Shown piece after piece: positions 46,331-58,480 of a stretch of DNA of 64,000 bases. Source of the DNA: Delphinapterus leucas. Lineage: Eukaryota; Chordata; Mammalia; Artiodactyla; Monodontidae. The position numbers and the translations under genes are program-made. The notes below the pieces were generated by a model, which saw only the letters and a list, made by a program, of their open reading frames with translations, was not told where the DNA came from and made no database searches. The number at the start of each line of letters is the position of its first letter. Position 1 is the first letter of the stretch. The DNA lies in contig NW_022098001.1 in assembly GCF_002288925.2 (NCBI RefSeq), positions 3,712,660 through 3,776,659 on the forward strand, given 5' to 3'.

Positions 46331-46894
46331 GGTAGGTTGGGAGCATTATAATAATAGCATGCATTCAGCCCATGCATAATTCACTTTGTTCATCAATTCT
46401 GAGACGTACCTTACCGTTTTAACCTTTTAACACCTCTGAAACTAGGATATAGCTGGACAGCTGGAAGTTATGACTACCTATGAATGCACATAAGAACTTG
46501 CAAAGTGGGTGGAATAAAATAACTCTTCTAAGACATGCTTCATCACTAATACTCTTGATGAAACAGAGAACTATATTATGTGGAACAGAACACAAATGTC
46601 AATGACTCTGAGGAGGAAAGAGATGCAGAAACATCAGGCTTTCATTGCAAAGTTGTAAGAATAAACTTAGCCCATTTATTTTGCTTATATTTTGCTTTTT
46701 ATTTATGCACCAGAGTGATAAATAATAAAAACCTGCTTTTATCTGAAGAAGTCTCAAATGTCTTTCAGGAAGAATAAAATAAAAATTCAAAAGCATATAA
46801 GAAAGAAACAGTTGTGCCATACTAGAATTTGCAGATTTCTTTTCCCTTAGTGGTACATAAAATAACGTTGTGTTTTGTGATCACTGACGTCTTA
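46331..46894. other. Unassigned AT-rich stretch
   Basis: No family recognised. Confidence 0.5.
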
Positions 46895-47280
46895 GATTTG
46901 ATGTCATAGGCTATCCTAAGATAGCACATGCATTGTAAGACATGCCAATCACTGTGCTAGGTGCTGGGGTATAATGTTGAACAAAACACAATGTGCCCCA
47001 GATCTCATACTGTTGCCAGGCTACAGTCTTAGATGCTGGGCCTGGATTATGTATCATGATAGGGTGTGCCCAGGGGGTTTTAAGAACAGGAATGCTCAGA
47101 TATATTTTCAGGAAGTTAGCTCTCGCAATGATATATAGGCTGGATGACAGAGAAGGGGACTGATGGTAGGGAAGACTAGTTAGGAAGATCCTGAAATCGT
47201 TTGTATGAGATATAATGAGGGCCTGAATGAAAGACTGGACTAAGAAAGGAGAGGATTTAAACAACATGATTCCCACTGCT
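46895..47280 (-). mobile_element. L2 fragment, antisense
   Basis: caatcactgtgctaggtgct, ggggtataatgttgaac, cagggggttttaagaacag, agatcctgaaatcgtttg, atgagggcctgaatgaaag. Part of a run of antisense L2 pieces that continues at 47420. Confidence 0.65.
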
Positions 47281-47419
47281 CATGGTTCATAATCAAAGAA
47301 AATCAGCACTCAATTTAAAATGCCTTCACATTGATGGAAGAAGAGTATAGCATCTGAGAGCTATCTGATCATCAAAAAGATGATCACTTTCAAAATGGTG
47401 CATATACTGTAGCCTTAGA

Positions 47420-47875
47420 TCACCCAACATGGAGGGCAAGGTACCGTGCTGAGCCCTGGGAATACAAAGAAGAGTTGAGTCTTCCTAGGTGAATGGGAGA
47501 GAGAGATGGAAAGGTGATGTGATTATACCAATGTGATTATGTGCAGCGATAGAAGGGCAAACTCGGCCTGGGACAGCTCAAACTGAACAGCACTGCAGCA
47601 CTGCCTGGAGATGGGAAGGACCTCCAAGGGGGAGTCACATTTACCAGACACTTGAAGAAGTACTAAAAAGCCACAAAGCGGACAGTCCAAGAAAGGGCAT
47701 TCTGGGCAGAGGTAAGCCTGTGCAAAAACACAGAGCTGAGAAAGAGAAAAACACATTTGAAGCAATTTTCAATATATGGGTATGGCTATGGACAGGAGCG
47801 AGAGATTAGGGTGTATATAACCCAGGGGGCTTTACATCACATTAAAAGGTTTCAATTTAACCCTAGAGCACTGTA
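47420..47875 (-). mobile_element. L2 fragment, antisense
   Basis: accgtgctgagccctgggaa, agtcacatttaccagacac, gaaagggcattctgggcaga, cctgtgcaaaaacacagag. A second L2 3' end, so independent of the copy at 46895. Confidence 0.7.
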
Positions 47876-48782
47876 GACTCACTAAAGGATTACCTATATT
47901 TCAGTTTATGTTATTTAAACAGGCCTTCAAAATTTTTATCACTCTAAATTGGATTACACATAAAAACAAGCCCGAAAAGGGTTTTCATTAAGTTTCAAAA
48001 TAAACAATAAAAAGCGAGGGAAGAGGTTGCTAATATGTCCCCATTAAAGTAGGCAATTAATTAAAAATGTTTCTCAAAAAGTGAAATGCCAGGAGCAGTA
48101 AATTGTTGACCAATTTAAAAGAACAAGTCCAATATCAAGCAGAGGGGTGGCAGTGTTTTCAGAATTGTTCCATGATGTACTTGGATGTAATAGAAAGAAA
48201 AGGTGTCTATAGATACTGAGTGGCCTAAATATTCTTTTTTGTAAAGATAACAAAATGTGGAAAAATTTTCCCATGAATTAAAAGTTTCTCTTTTATATTT
48301 ATGAGCATAGTATATTTAAATATATATACACAGTAACTATAAATAATATATAAACATGTATATAAATGAATAGTTAATTTAACATCAACATTTTGGTTTG
48401 CTGTCATGTTTATAGAGGAGATTTAAAACACTGCTGTCTTTAAGTTCATATTTACATGCATTTCAAAAATTTAAGAAGCCGCAAGAGAATAAAAAATTCA
48501 ACTAATATCACGCTTCTTTTGAATATCAGTGGGGTTCAGCACCCATCTTCTACCATTTTAAAATTACCATTGAAGAATAAACCACATCCTTTTCCTGTGT
48601 TTTTCATTACACACATGACCCTACTAGAAAGAAACCAAATGCAGATGGAGTAAGGAGCTAGACTTTGGTCTGTTTTTTACACATGAAACATTTTGAAATA
48701 TTTGCCAGACTCTGGGACCCCGAAATGAGTACACAGTGGGCATTCAGTCAAGTATGCTCTCTTTCCCGAAATCATCTCATGG
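47876..48782. other. Unassigned AT-rich stretch
   Basis: No family recognised. 48295-48375 is nearly pure A/T. Confidence 0.5.
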
Positions 48783-48789
48783 CCTCGTG

Positions 48790-49018
48790 GTTTTTTTTTG
48801 TTTTATTTTTGGTTTTTCTTTTTGGGGTACGCGGGCCTCTCACTGTTGTGGCCTCTCCCGTTACGGAGCACAGGCTTCGGACGCACAGGCTCAGCGGCCA
48901 TGGCTCACGGGCCCAGCCGCTCCGCGGCATGTGGGATCTTCCCGGACCGGGGCACGAACCCGTGTCCCCTGCATCGGCAGGCGGACTCTCAACCACTGCG
49001 CCACCAGGGAAGCCCCAA
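48790..49018 (-). mobile_element. CHR SINE (young subfamily)
   Basis: Antisense. The tail is T-rich with g interruptions rather than a pure run. TSD cctcgtg at 48783-48789 and 49019-49025. The 179-codon frame at 48665-49204 reads straight through this SINE and is not a gene. Confidence 0.95.
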
Positions 49019-49025
49019 CCTCGTG

Positions 49026-50834
49026 TTTTTAACGCCCCACTGTTTGAGCACATAGCAGCCTTCCTGATGTTACACCATATTAATATTTACACATTTAACT
49101 CTGAGTTTCACCCACTAACCAGGAAAATCTGGAGAGCTAGAATTGCGTTTTATTCATTTTTGAATCTTCTTATAACAAAAAGTCAAATGCCTTGCAAAAA
49201 ATAAAAGCTAAAGAAATCTATGTTGAACTAAATTACAGATATATGTACAATATTTAAAATTTTTATTGCTAGTCTCAACAGATATGAGCACTTCTGGAAA
49301 ACAATTAAAATTTTATAGTATATAAAGCTTTGTCTCTTTGTGCTATTTTAAAATCATTAATATTCCAACCAGCATACTTCATCATCATCAAAACCAATAT
49401 GTAAAAAACAAAAAGAAAAAATTCCTATTATTCTGAAATAAAAACAATCATATAAATTGCTTTGAAACTGAACTGGCTTTGAAGGGAATGACTATACACA
49501 TAATTTCTCAAAAGGTCAAAATTATAAGAACAAATCCTTTATTCTGAATAGTGTATATTTAAAGAACAACTACCATGATGCAGTTTCTGGATAAGTTTTT
49601 GTTTCTAAGTGGGTAGAATTCATGTGTATGAATGATATATATATTAGAGCCAGTGTAAGTACTTGTAAGATTTCCAATATCATGCACTCAGATGTAGCCC
49701 TAGATTCCAGATGGTCCTGAACAGAACGCTCAGAGTATCAACGTGAAAACTCCCATTCTCAGATGACTGCGTTCCTGTCATCACCTCAAGGGCATATATG
49801 TATTTTTTGCACTAAACCCTGAGCAAATAAACACAATGCAAAATTTCTTTCAGACATTTAAGATGTGAATTGAGTCAGGCTCCACATCTCTAGCTTTGAT
49901 GCGTTCCACAGGAGCACAAAGAGTGTGCTATAGTCTCTCTTGTTTCCCAATTTATGATGGGGACGGTACTGAATGCCACTCTTTGCTGCTTTACAGAATA
50001 CTGCTAGATAAGCAAACTTGCTTCAGTTCCAGAAGCGGGAAAAGTCAAGCAGATAACTTGATGAGCTGCTTGTTCTTGAGAAATAAGAAGTGAGGAATTA
50101 TTTTTCTGAGGCACAAAAAGGAAGTACTAATCACTGTAGAAGATTTGCTTTGTTTTCAAACTCAAAGAGGAAAAAAAAAATCTCTTTCAGGGCTCTATAA
50201 AATGGAAACATAAAAGTATTTAAGGAATAACTCTCCTATGCTCAAGAGGTACTCAGGTGGCTTAAAGATGCCTATTTCATTCTACAAGAAATACTGGCGC
50301 CCAGGAGACAAGGACCTTAAAGGGTTGTTGTATACAGTGTACTGCTGTTCAGTCGGCCATGGAAAGCATATTCTTATGGAGAATATCCCAGGCAATGTGT
50401 TTATTTCAGAGCTGCCTATCCTTCTTTATTGCTTTGATTGATTGCTTTTGTTTTTTTCTTTTCAAACCAAAATTTAGAACTGCAATGAATTAGTGTTTTT
50501 ACTTTTCCCATCAGCAAAAATTTAACAGGTATAGACATTTCAATTTTCCCATGTCCTAAGTCCTTCTGGTTTGTTTCAAAGAATCGAAACTAAGATACTA
50601 CATAGAGACAAAGATAATGGGATCAATTATAGTCTTCAAGGCAATGGGGAGCATTTTAAGAAGTGTGGACTTGGGATATAGCCAGGCATAATTTTGATCA
50701 AGTAATCGCTAAGAAATTGCAGTATTATGAAAAATGTTCTCATAATCAAACCTTACCTTTGGTTAAAGCACCTGACTCATCTCACTCTTTCTGTCAGGTG
50801 TCTACTTCAAACACTTAGGCAATTGATCATTCAT
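49026..50834. other. Unassigned non-coding stretch
   Basis: About 1.8 kb without a recognised repeat; AT-rich in the first half. Confidence 0.5.
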
Positions 50835-51235
50835 TTATCTGAATATCCATCATAACATGAATAAATTATGGTTCATTCATCCCATGAAATATTATGCACC
50901 ATCGTAAAGCTGAGCTGTAACTCTAGTGGCATGAAGCATGACTCTACCGTGACGTGTAACTTGGTGAAATAGCAAATTTCAAAGTAATATTTGGATGTTT
51001 TTATGTTTGTTTAAAAACATGCACGCATGTGGGAGAGTGCACGTGTTTGTTGCTTAAGCATGAAGAAAAATGCAGAGAGCTATTCCCTACTGTCAGGAGA
51101 GTAGGTTCAGAAAGGGGACATGGCAGAATTGTTTTCTTTGTACATTTTTGTGCTATTTGATTTGTATCCATAAGCACATATTTTGTAATTTGAATACCTA
51201 ATGAAGAAAATATAAGTGGAATTTTAAAAAATTAA
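50835..51235 (+). mobile_element. Older L1 3' end
   Basis: tccatcataacatgaataaa, ttatggttcattcatcccat, gaaatattatgcaccatcg, and a tail section atgaagaaaatataagtgg, as in the 3' untranslated region of older mammalian L1s. Confidence 0.65.
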
Positions 51236-51274
51236 TCTTGAATTGGATTTGTTTTAATTTTTAAAAAAATCTAT

Positions 51275-51478
51275 TACCAAGCTACTATGGACTCTACTGC
51301 CACCATTAGTAAATGTGTGATGCTGAGAAACTTATTTACTTTTTTTATTTCAGTATCCTAATCAGTACAACAGGAATAATAACAACACCAATCTCACAGG
51401 AGTGGTTGTGATAATTGTGTTAATACATGTAGGGCACACGGAATAGTGGCCCATATTAAACGATGAACATAATTTTCT
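51275..51478 (+). mobile_element. MIR SINE
   Basis: tgctgagaaacttatttac, tttcagtatcctaatcagta, ggaataataacaacaccaa, gagtggttgtgataattgt, ttaatacatgtagggcac. Confidence 0.72.
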
Positions 51479-52082
51479 AGTATAAGTGGTGGTACCGCTG
51501 GGGTTATTTCTAAAGAAATAATTTTGTTAAGGTTTCTGAATATCTCTATTGGTTCTGCAACTAAAGCATTCTATGTAGCTGCCTGCTTTTGCCTCAGAGC
51601 TTTGGATGGTTTTCCTCATTTAAATATTGATGGAAAGAAGGCAAGAAGAACTGCAAGTTTTTCTCATTATTAAACAAAGAGTGAAATTGGTCAAAAGCGA
51701 AACATCTGTTGAAGCAGGTTAATTCTTAATTAGGAAATTTCAACCCCTAAAATATTTCTACAATGCAGGCAAAAATCTATATATTTTAAATTAAGTTTCC
51801 AGAAAATTGTGGTTTTCTTGCTTCCAAGATGCAAATTCGTGGTCAACTTTAATTGTCAAACCAGGCAGCAAAGTGCTAATTAAGTAATCTGGTTAAATAC
51901 TCAAGTTTCAAAAATTATGTTTTTTCCCACCTACCCATCTGTAAACTCCATATCAGAAGGAAAAAATAGCTTTAATTACGTAAAATAATATAATTTTGAT
52001 ACTTGAATGATGTTAAAAACTACTAATGCTGTAGTCCACATCTTACAGAAACAAAGAAAAAGAAAACATAATCTTATAGTTT
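51479..52082. other. Unassigned AT-rich stretch
   Basis: No family recognised. Confidence 0.5.
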
Positions 52083-52095
52083 AAAAAAGGGATTA

Positions 52096-52265
52096 GGGAC
52101 TTCCCTTATGGTCCAGTGGTTAAGACTTTGCTTTCCAATGTGGGGGGTGCAGGTTTGATCCCTGGTCAGGGAGCCAGGGTCCCATGTGCCTCGCGGCCAA
52201 AACACCAAAACATAAAAAAAAAAAAAAAAAAGAAGCAATATTGTAACAAATTAAATAAAGACTTT
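52096..52265 (+). mobile_element. CHR-type short-head SINE with long tail
   Basis: gggacttcccttatggtcc, cccctggtcagg-type core (ccctggtcagggagccag), ggccaaaacacc, poly(A), then agaagcaatattgtaacaaa and ataaagactttaaaaaa. The post-poly(A) segment matches the copy at 22981 in antisense, so it belongs to the element. TSD around aaaaaaggatta on both sides. Confidence 0.88.
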
Positions 52266-52278
52266 AAAAAAAGGATTA

Positions 52279-53549
52279 GTGAGTAAAGGGAGTTAGTTTA
52301 TTTCTCGGGGTGAAAGACAAGTTTCTGTACCTTTGCTATGTCAGATGTTGTAAAAGATCACATGGGCATCTACTATGGCCCATAAACAGTTGAAAATTGA
52401 GACTATTCAAAAAATATTCTATGTTGCTACACCGACACCACTGTTAGTTTAAAATACAAAGTGCTTGAAAAACTATTATTCTCAGAAAAATACAATTTTT
52501 CATGACTCGTTTTCTCAAGTAATTATTTAAAAATGATTTTAAATAATGTATTAAGCTAAATACAACATACTAAAATATATAATAAATGCTTAAGATACTT
52601 TTAATGGAGAACAAAAAGTATGATTATCTCCCCACGCCATTTAAAATCGTTTAATCCATCAATAAGAGGTGCTAGTCAATGACTGGTAGTGCTAAGGTAA
52701 AATTAGAAAAATAGTATTAAAAAATTACAAAGCACTATGGTTTTGAAAGGGATCAGAAGTAATGGATACAGCAAACCAAGCATGTCCGAAGGTTTTCCCT
52801 TTCTTTAATACCTATGCCTTTGGCTGCCTGCCTTGTTCATGGTCCCATTTTGCCAGGAAACAGCCACAGAAATCCATCTGTTTGGTCCCATAAACACAAA
52901 GATTTGATTTCCCACTTGCACAGAAATCAGAGACCTGATTTCATTTGCTAATGGAACTAGGAAACGTTTTCTTCATAATAACAGAGGAAGTAACAACAGA
53001 TGGAGCTGGTAGATCTCACCTACCCTGGGCTGTTTTGGTCCTTCGTCATTTCAGTGCGGGAGAGCAGGCAACCTTATAGCTGTGTGGGAGCCCAGGCGGA
53101 TCAGATGAGCGTTGTGTTACCTGTGAGCCCGGTACTTGGTGTCTCGCAAACTCCGCCCACACCTCCACCAGGGACCCGGCTGTTGGGGGGAGGGGCTGGC
53201 ATGAGGAAAAGCATCCGAGGAAAAAGAAGACCCTGAAGTCCACACAGCAAGCTGTTATTCCCTAAAGAACATGCCATTCAGTGAGTACAAAGAAGGCGGG
53301 TGTTAAACGCAATTGCTCTTCGGTTATGTATGTGAGAAATATGCTTCCATAAGTGTATTTTTCTTTGTGGCATATCATTTAAACTACACAATAAGATGTG
53401 TTAGTAAATGATAGGTAGCGCTCAGGTGAAATTTCGTCGCAGCATACAAAAACAAACAAACAAGTGATTTATATAGAGATAGTGTCCATATCAGACTTTC
53501 AACCGTCAAAGAATGCAATAATACTGACGTGGACACGGCTTTCACTTTA
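52279..53549. other. Unassigned stretch with CpG-enriched patch
   Basis: Non-repeat sequence. Includes the GC-richer patch at 53041-53220, listed separately. Confidence 0.5.
53041..53220. other. CpG-enriched patch with GC-box motif
   Basis: Nine CpGs in about 180 bases, in AT-rich surroundings and outside any repeat I recognise, with ctccgcccacacc at 53151-53163 (Sp/KLF-type GC box). It could be an enhancer or a weak promoter. No TATA box or initiator arrangement stands out. Confidence 0.4.
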
Positions 53550-53790
53550 ATTCATTGTGTTCTTACTATGCTCTAGGCATTGTGGCAAATGCCCTAAATG
53601 CATTACTTACTCTCACAGTGGTGCCTGTGAGGTAGCTACTATTCATATTTCCACTTAACAGAAGAAAGAATGGGAAATTGGCAAGGTCGTGGAATTTGCT
53701 CAAGGTCAAATAGCTAGTAAATGGCAGACATGGGATTTGAACTCTGTCCTTAAAGACTCCGAACACTGACCTGTTGATCACTTTATCCCA
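53550..53790 (-). mobile_element. MIR SINE, antisense, near full length
   Basis: ttcttactatgctctaggca, gtgaggtagctactattcat, ttgctcaaggtcaaatagct, gcagacatgggatttgaact. Confidence 0.88.
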
Positions 53791-54166
53791 TTTCCCTCAC
53801 TTTATTACATTACTTTAGGTAAAGCCCTTCATACCACCAGAACGTTCTTCCTCAGTATTAAAAGAGAAATACTTAGATAAGGTAGATTTTGTCATTTAAT
53901 GTGCAGCATTGCCAAAGATAAGCCTCAATTACTGCCAAATTAATACCCTAAAAAAGTTTAAAATGCCTTCAAAGAAACATTTAACTTTTAATGTTTCTTC
54001 AAAATCTTGGATGTCAACGATGATAATATATTAAAAATCTGTAAACACAGTCCTTGGGTGTAAATTACCTAGCATCCTAACAAACGGAAGTAGCAGAAAG
54101 AGTCAAACGTATGTTATTTAAAGGATATGTTGGGGATGGGATGAAAACTTAGACTGCTGCTGCCAG
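53791..54166. other. Unassigned non-coding stretch
   Basis: No family recognised. Confidence 0.5.
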
Positions 54167-54173
54167 AGATCAC

Positions 54174-55077
54174 TGTAAAGATTCAATTTCTAAGTGAAGA
54201 AGCTCCCTGTGGATTCAGAGAAGCCAGGAAATAGGAAAGCCCCAGGGCATTGAGACACCTAGACTTGTGAAGAGAAGTAGAAATGAGTGAGAGCAGCTTC
54301 CTCAGATGACAAACCAATCTCTTAAGGGACCACATTTGGACACACGAAGGTGTCCACCTTGCCAGTTTCTCGAGGGTAACAGTGAAGGGGAGACAGCCAC
54401 CTCGCATCGCGCTCACGCTTTTCACTTGTATCCATCTGCTTGGGCTGCAGAAGAAGACTGTCACAAAGCCATCCTCTAAGAGAGGAGGCTGGGCCCTGCC
54501 CAGATAAGAGATAAAGGACCACATATTTCTTATTCTCAAAGTCAAGGAGACCTTCCCCACTACACATGCACAGAAAGGCTCCTTGGAGATCAAAAGGGAG
54601 GGGGCGTCACCCCATAGTAAGTGATGTCAACTACCCATAGGCCTCTTCGCTAGGATCCACCTTGGCTAAGAGATGCGCGTGCACACAGGGGAGGACCCTG
54701 AAATATACCAAATACAGACTCAGAGCCAGGCAAAGCAAGATGATTGGTCAAAGGAAACCTGGAAGAAATGCCCCATAAAAGTGATTCAAACTACCACGAG
54801 GGCGAGACTCTCTCTGAGCCCTCCCGTGTGTCTTTCCACACATACTGTACTCTTTTTCCTCCTAATAAACACTTTATTTGCTTCACTACTTTCCATCTCT
54901 CTGTGGAAATTCATTTCTACAAAGCTGACAGGCCAGGACCTTGTCACTGGCCACTGGTCCCTGGTGGTCTGGGGGTCTGGTGGCTAGGATTCAGCACTCT
55001 CACTGCTGCTACCCAACCTCAGTCTCTGGCTGGGAACTGAAATCCTGCTTCAAGCTGCTGCAGGCCGAGGCCACCCA
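54174..55077 (+). mobile_element. Probable ERV1-type solo LTR with unusual 3' part
   Basis: Begins tgtaaag and ends gccaccca (TG...CA), bounded by the direct repeat agatcac (54167-54173, 55078-55084). Inside, in promoter order: inverted CCAAT (gattggtc, 54742), TATA-like cataaaa (54774), then gcgagactctctctgagcc and aataaa at 54864-54869. The last 120 bases resemble tRNA-Glu. No internal retroviral sequence. The polyadenylation region is convincing; the outer edges rest on the flanking repeat. Confidence 0.6.
54958..55077 (+). other. tRNA-Glu-like segment within the LTR
   Basis: tccctggtggtct, then tctggtggctaggattcagc and actctcactgctgc, mirror the 5' half and anticodon arm of tRNA-Glu(CTC), with ctc at 54999-55001. 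ctggctgggaactgaa resembles its 3' end, followed by a SINE-like tail region (aaatcctgcttcaagctgct, aggccgaggccacc). The T arm is disrupted, so it is not a functional tRNA gene. It may be a SINE fused to, or inserted in, the LTR. Confidence 0.55.
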
Positions 55078-55084
55078 AGATCAC

Positions 55085-57334
55085 CTCTGTTCACGAACAC
55101 CCATACCCCAGGAGAAATTAAGGCCAACTTGCTTTTAAGGTAGAACTAAACCCAGCCCACAGCCTATTTTTGCCACTCCCTTTCAGGAGAAGCTACATTT
55201 TTATTGTACTTTTAGAGAAATAGTAAGATATGACTTGCCACAGGTAGAAATTCTTCCCGAGCCTTTGCAATCTGAGTACTGCCAAGCTGTGAACTAATAA
55301 GCATGTGTATCTTTTCTTTCTGTGCCTAACATTTTTATTCAGGTAAGATCTGATTAAGTGGACATCTAGGGTAAGCTTAAAAGGTAGCTAAAGTCTAAAA
55401 AAAGGCAATGGATAATGGACATGGACAGAAATGAAGGTGGCAAAAATGGGGAGAGGGCACATAAGGACCAGGCACAGCAATAAGGCTGGTCTTTTAGCAC
55501 AGGCTGGATGTGATGCCATCTGGGGGGGGTGCTGCCCTGAAACATGACCAGTTAATAATGAGCGGTTCCCAAACTATGGGCAGCAGGCTGCTAGGCTGAG
55601 TATCCTGCCAATGGATTTGCCTGGCACTAGAAAATGCTCACGTTTGGACGGACCCATAATTTAGCAGTTAGGCTTCGTGGTATTCAGGGTTCACTTACTC
55701 GGGTATTGAGTGCCTAAATAAGCCTCTTAAGTGACTACAAACTTGTCACGAGCCCATGACGTTATACTAGAAATAAAACAGGTGAGATTAGAGTGTTTGT
55801 CTACTCCACTGTGCTGTAAGGCTCTTTCGTAACAGGAAAGCAGGTGGATATTATCAGGACTGCTTTAGTGGTTTCCGTTTAATTCCCTATAAATAAAGGG
55901 CTCTGTTGGTAGACTCATTAAGACAAAGGATTTAGAAACAGCAGAAAAAGAACTCTCCTTGAATTCTTAGTGGCTATTGCCCAAGGTCATATCTAAAGTG
56001 TTTTATATTTGTTCTAAAATACTGTGATTTATATTAAATTATCCTAATTCTAACATCTGTGTGATAAGTATAGATTGTGTAAGTATCTCTGTGTGTGTGT
56101 ATACATAAATTTTCTACAAGAATTTTGGAATTACATTTTCAGATAATACTTACTTTTAAAAAATTCAAACAAGGAATGAATGTATTTAACAAATGTTTAT
56201 AAGTCCAAGCTCAGCTATAAAAATAAACAATAGTTGACAGTCACACTGGAAAAATGTTATGAATGGGAGGGTACTAACTACCTTTATACATTTAACCTGA
56301 GAATATCAACTGGTGAAAAATTCTGATCATCTAGGTTAACATGTTGTACTTGATATTTTAATTCCAATTTGGCACTGCTTTCTATTTTACTATGTTTTTC
56401 TAAGATGAAACATAAACTTTGATTTTATTATATTATTTATTTATTTATATTATTATTTAAAAATTCCAACTGCCAGATATTCTTTTCAATATTATTTTTT
56501 ATCTGCCTTTATCCAGAGAGGTAAAAACTACAAACCAAATCCTGTGCCTCCTTGAAAAGAAACAAATGAGAGCAGAAACTGTGGATAGAATGTAATCTAT
56601 TCATCAGTGGCCCGACATTTTTTAGGTACATGCCTCAGAATTTAACAGTAAAATTTTAATGAGTTGGAAGTTGTTCTACCACCCAGAACTAGAAAAGAAT
56701 GCTCTTTTACTCCTAACTACATTCCATATAATTATTCATTATTGAAATCAGCAGTGATTTCAGCATGTAAAGAAAAAAAAATCACTTTAATTGGGGGTTG
56801 TGACATTTATTAGTATTAAGGACAAGTTGTGCAGTGATCCATATGGCATGGCTGAGCACAGCTGTCCAGGAAATGTTGCACTCCTATCTTCAGAGCAGAA
56901 CCTATTCAACCAGCTTTTGGAGGGTGAGCATATAAGAATAAACCAATAAGTTATAAATCTATAATCTAGACAATACACTAAAGTTTCTAAAACTGTTGTC
57001 CACTTTGAAAATGCAGTTCCATTGATGAGGGGCACCGCTATGAATCCCCTCTATGACAGAGAGAGCAGATCTTTTCTCCATTTCATTGAAGATGAAATTA
57101 AAAGGTCAACTTATTTAAAATAAGTTAAATTTTATTCATGCTCCCGAATAATATCAGCCACAGTAAAACCTCACTTAGCCAGCGTTTTCAACTATCCAGA
57201 ACACAATCGATGATTTACAGATTCACAAATTCTCAAAGACGTCATTCATAGGAGAATTCTATGTGCAGAACCTAATTAGAACTCTATCTAAATCTTTATT
57301 TTTATTATTAATCTAATAGACATGGCTACCTGGT
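55085..57334. other. Unassigned non-coding stretch
   Basis: About 2.2 kb, mostly unrecognised. gagcggttcccaaactatg near 55560 could mark a hAT end, and acagtaaaacctcacttagc near 57159 resembles a Tc1/mariner MITE end, but no partner end is clear for either. A ttat/ttta-rich patch lies near 56425-56460. Confidence 0.4.
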
Positions 57335-57440
57335 TTCTCATTCATTTGACAATTTTATTGACTGTGGCATTTTGCTAGGTTCTGAGGATTCAGCAGTGGA
57401 AAAAAAAAGCGATTTCTCCCCTCTGCCAGTGGGATTTCCA
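57335..57440 (-). mobile_element. L2 fragment, antisense
   Basis: gacaattttattgactgtgg, cattttgctaggttctgagg and attcagcagtgg match the complement of the L2 terminus. Confidence 0.6.
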
Positions 57441-57714
57441 AGAAAAACCCCACAATGTTTGCATGGAAAGTAAGAAGCTGGTTGAGGTGGGGTGGGTAGT
57501 GACTATTAAAGGCTAGCACATGCATCCCTTAGCTGCATGGGAAGAGTCTAAAAGGAATAAATTCAGAAAGCACAGTGGTTTAGGACCCCTAAATTTAAAA
57601 GCAAATATCAGGAAATAGAACAAAAACAGTTAAAAAGCTAAAAGAATATATATATACATATAAATACAATTTTGAAAAACAAATGTCTCCTGAATATTAA
57701 CAACAGTAAAAACA

Positions 57715-57930
57715 ACAATGCAACTACCATTTTCCATTATTTTGCTCCAGGTGGGGTTCTAAGCAACTTTCATGCATTATCTCATTTAATCATCCCAACA
57801 ACAATGGGGATGGGACCCTTATTAAACCCAATTCATATGTAGGTGGGGACTGAGGCACAGAGATGTAACTGGCCCAAGGTCACATGGCTGGCAAGTTAAG
57901 GGCACCAGAGCAGTGCTAATCTAATTTCAT
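57715..57930 (-). mobile_element. MIR SINE, antisense
   Basis: gcattatctcatttaatcat, cccaacaacaatggggatgg, gactgaggcacagagatgta, ctggcccaaggtcacatggc. First of three MIRs in a row. Confidence 0.88.
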
Positions 57931-58002
57931 ACCTATCAGACAAGCTATAGGGCCTGAACCAACATGCTCATCCCTGACCCTGTATCTTAAACATACTGCC
58001 AT

Positions 58003-58235
58003 CATTTACTGAATCCTAACTGTGGGATGGGCACTAAGTACTCAATAAATATAGTTTGGTTTAACATTTAGAACAAACCTGTGAGAACAGCGTTACTCTC
58101 ATCTGTACTTTACAGATGATAAAACTGAATCTCAGAGTAGTTAAATAATTTGCCCAGCTACAAAGCAGCAGACTCAGGCTTAGAATCTCAGGTTGGACTC
58201 CAAAGCCCTTACTCTTTGTCTCTGTAAATACCTTG
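58003..58235 (-). mobile_element. MIR SINE, antisense
   Basis: tttactgaatcctaactgtg, cctgtgagaacagcgttact, tttacagatgataaaactga, atctcagagtagttaaataa, ggactccaaagcccttactc. Confidence 0.85.
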
Positions 58236-58294
58236 GTGACTTCCTAACACTCTAGTACTCAGGCAGCACTGGTTTGGTAGCAGCACTTGGGGCA

Positions 58295-58480
58295 TACAAC
58301 ATAGTATATAGACAAGCATCTATTTTGGAATGAGAAAGTCCTGAGTTTGATTCTGCTATTTGTGCTCTCTGGACCCAGGACAAGTTACTTCATCTGAATC
58401 AGCTTCCTTTTGAACGGAGGATAAAAACTCCAACTTCATACGGCAGCCCAGAAAAGAGTAGGTGCTCAATAAGTATTAGT
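58295..58480 (+). mobile_element. MIR SINE
   Basis: ttttggaatgagaaagtcct, gagtttgattctgctattt, ggacaagttacttcatctga, agtaggtgctcaataagtat. Opposite orientation to the MIR that ends 60 bp upstream, so the two form an inverted pair. Confidence 0.82.

Noticed and set aside
48665..49204. Longest open frame in the window (179 codons)
   Set aside because: It reads through a CHR SINE whose GC-rich body lacks stops. Equivalent frames appear over almost every young SINE copy here on both strands.
54958..55077. Functional tRNA-Glu gene
   Set aside because: The T arm and 3' half are disrupted, the acceptor stem does not close, and there is no terminator run of Ts directly after it.
57155..57290. Tc1/mariner MITE suggested by acagtaaaacctcacttagc
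   Set aside because: No matching inverted end or TA pair was found on the right side.
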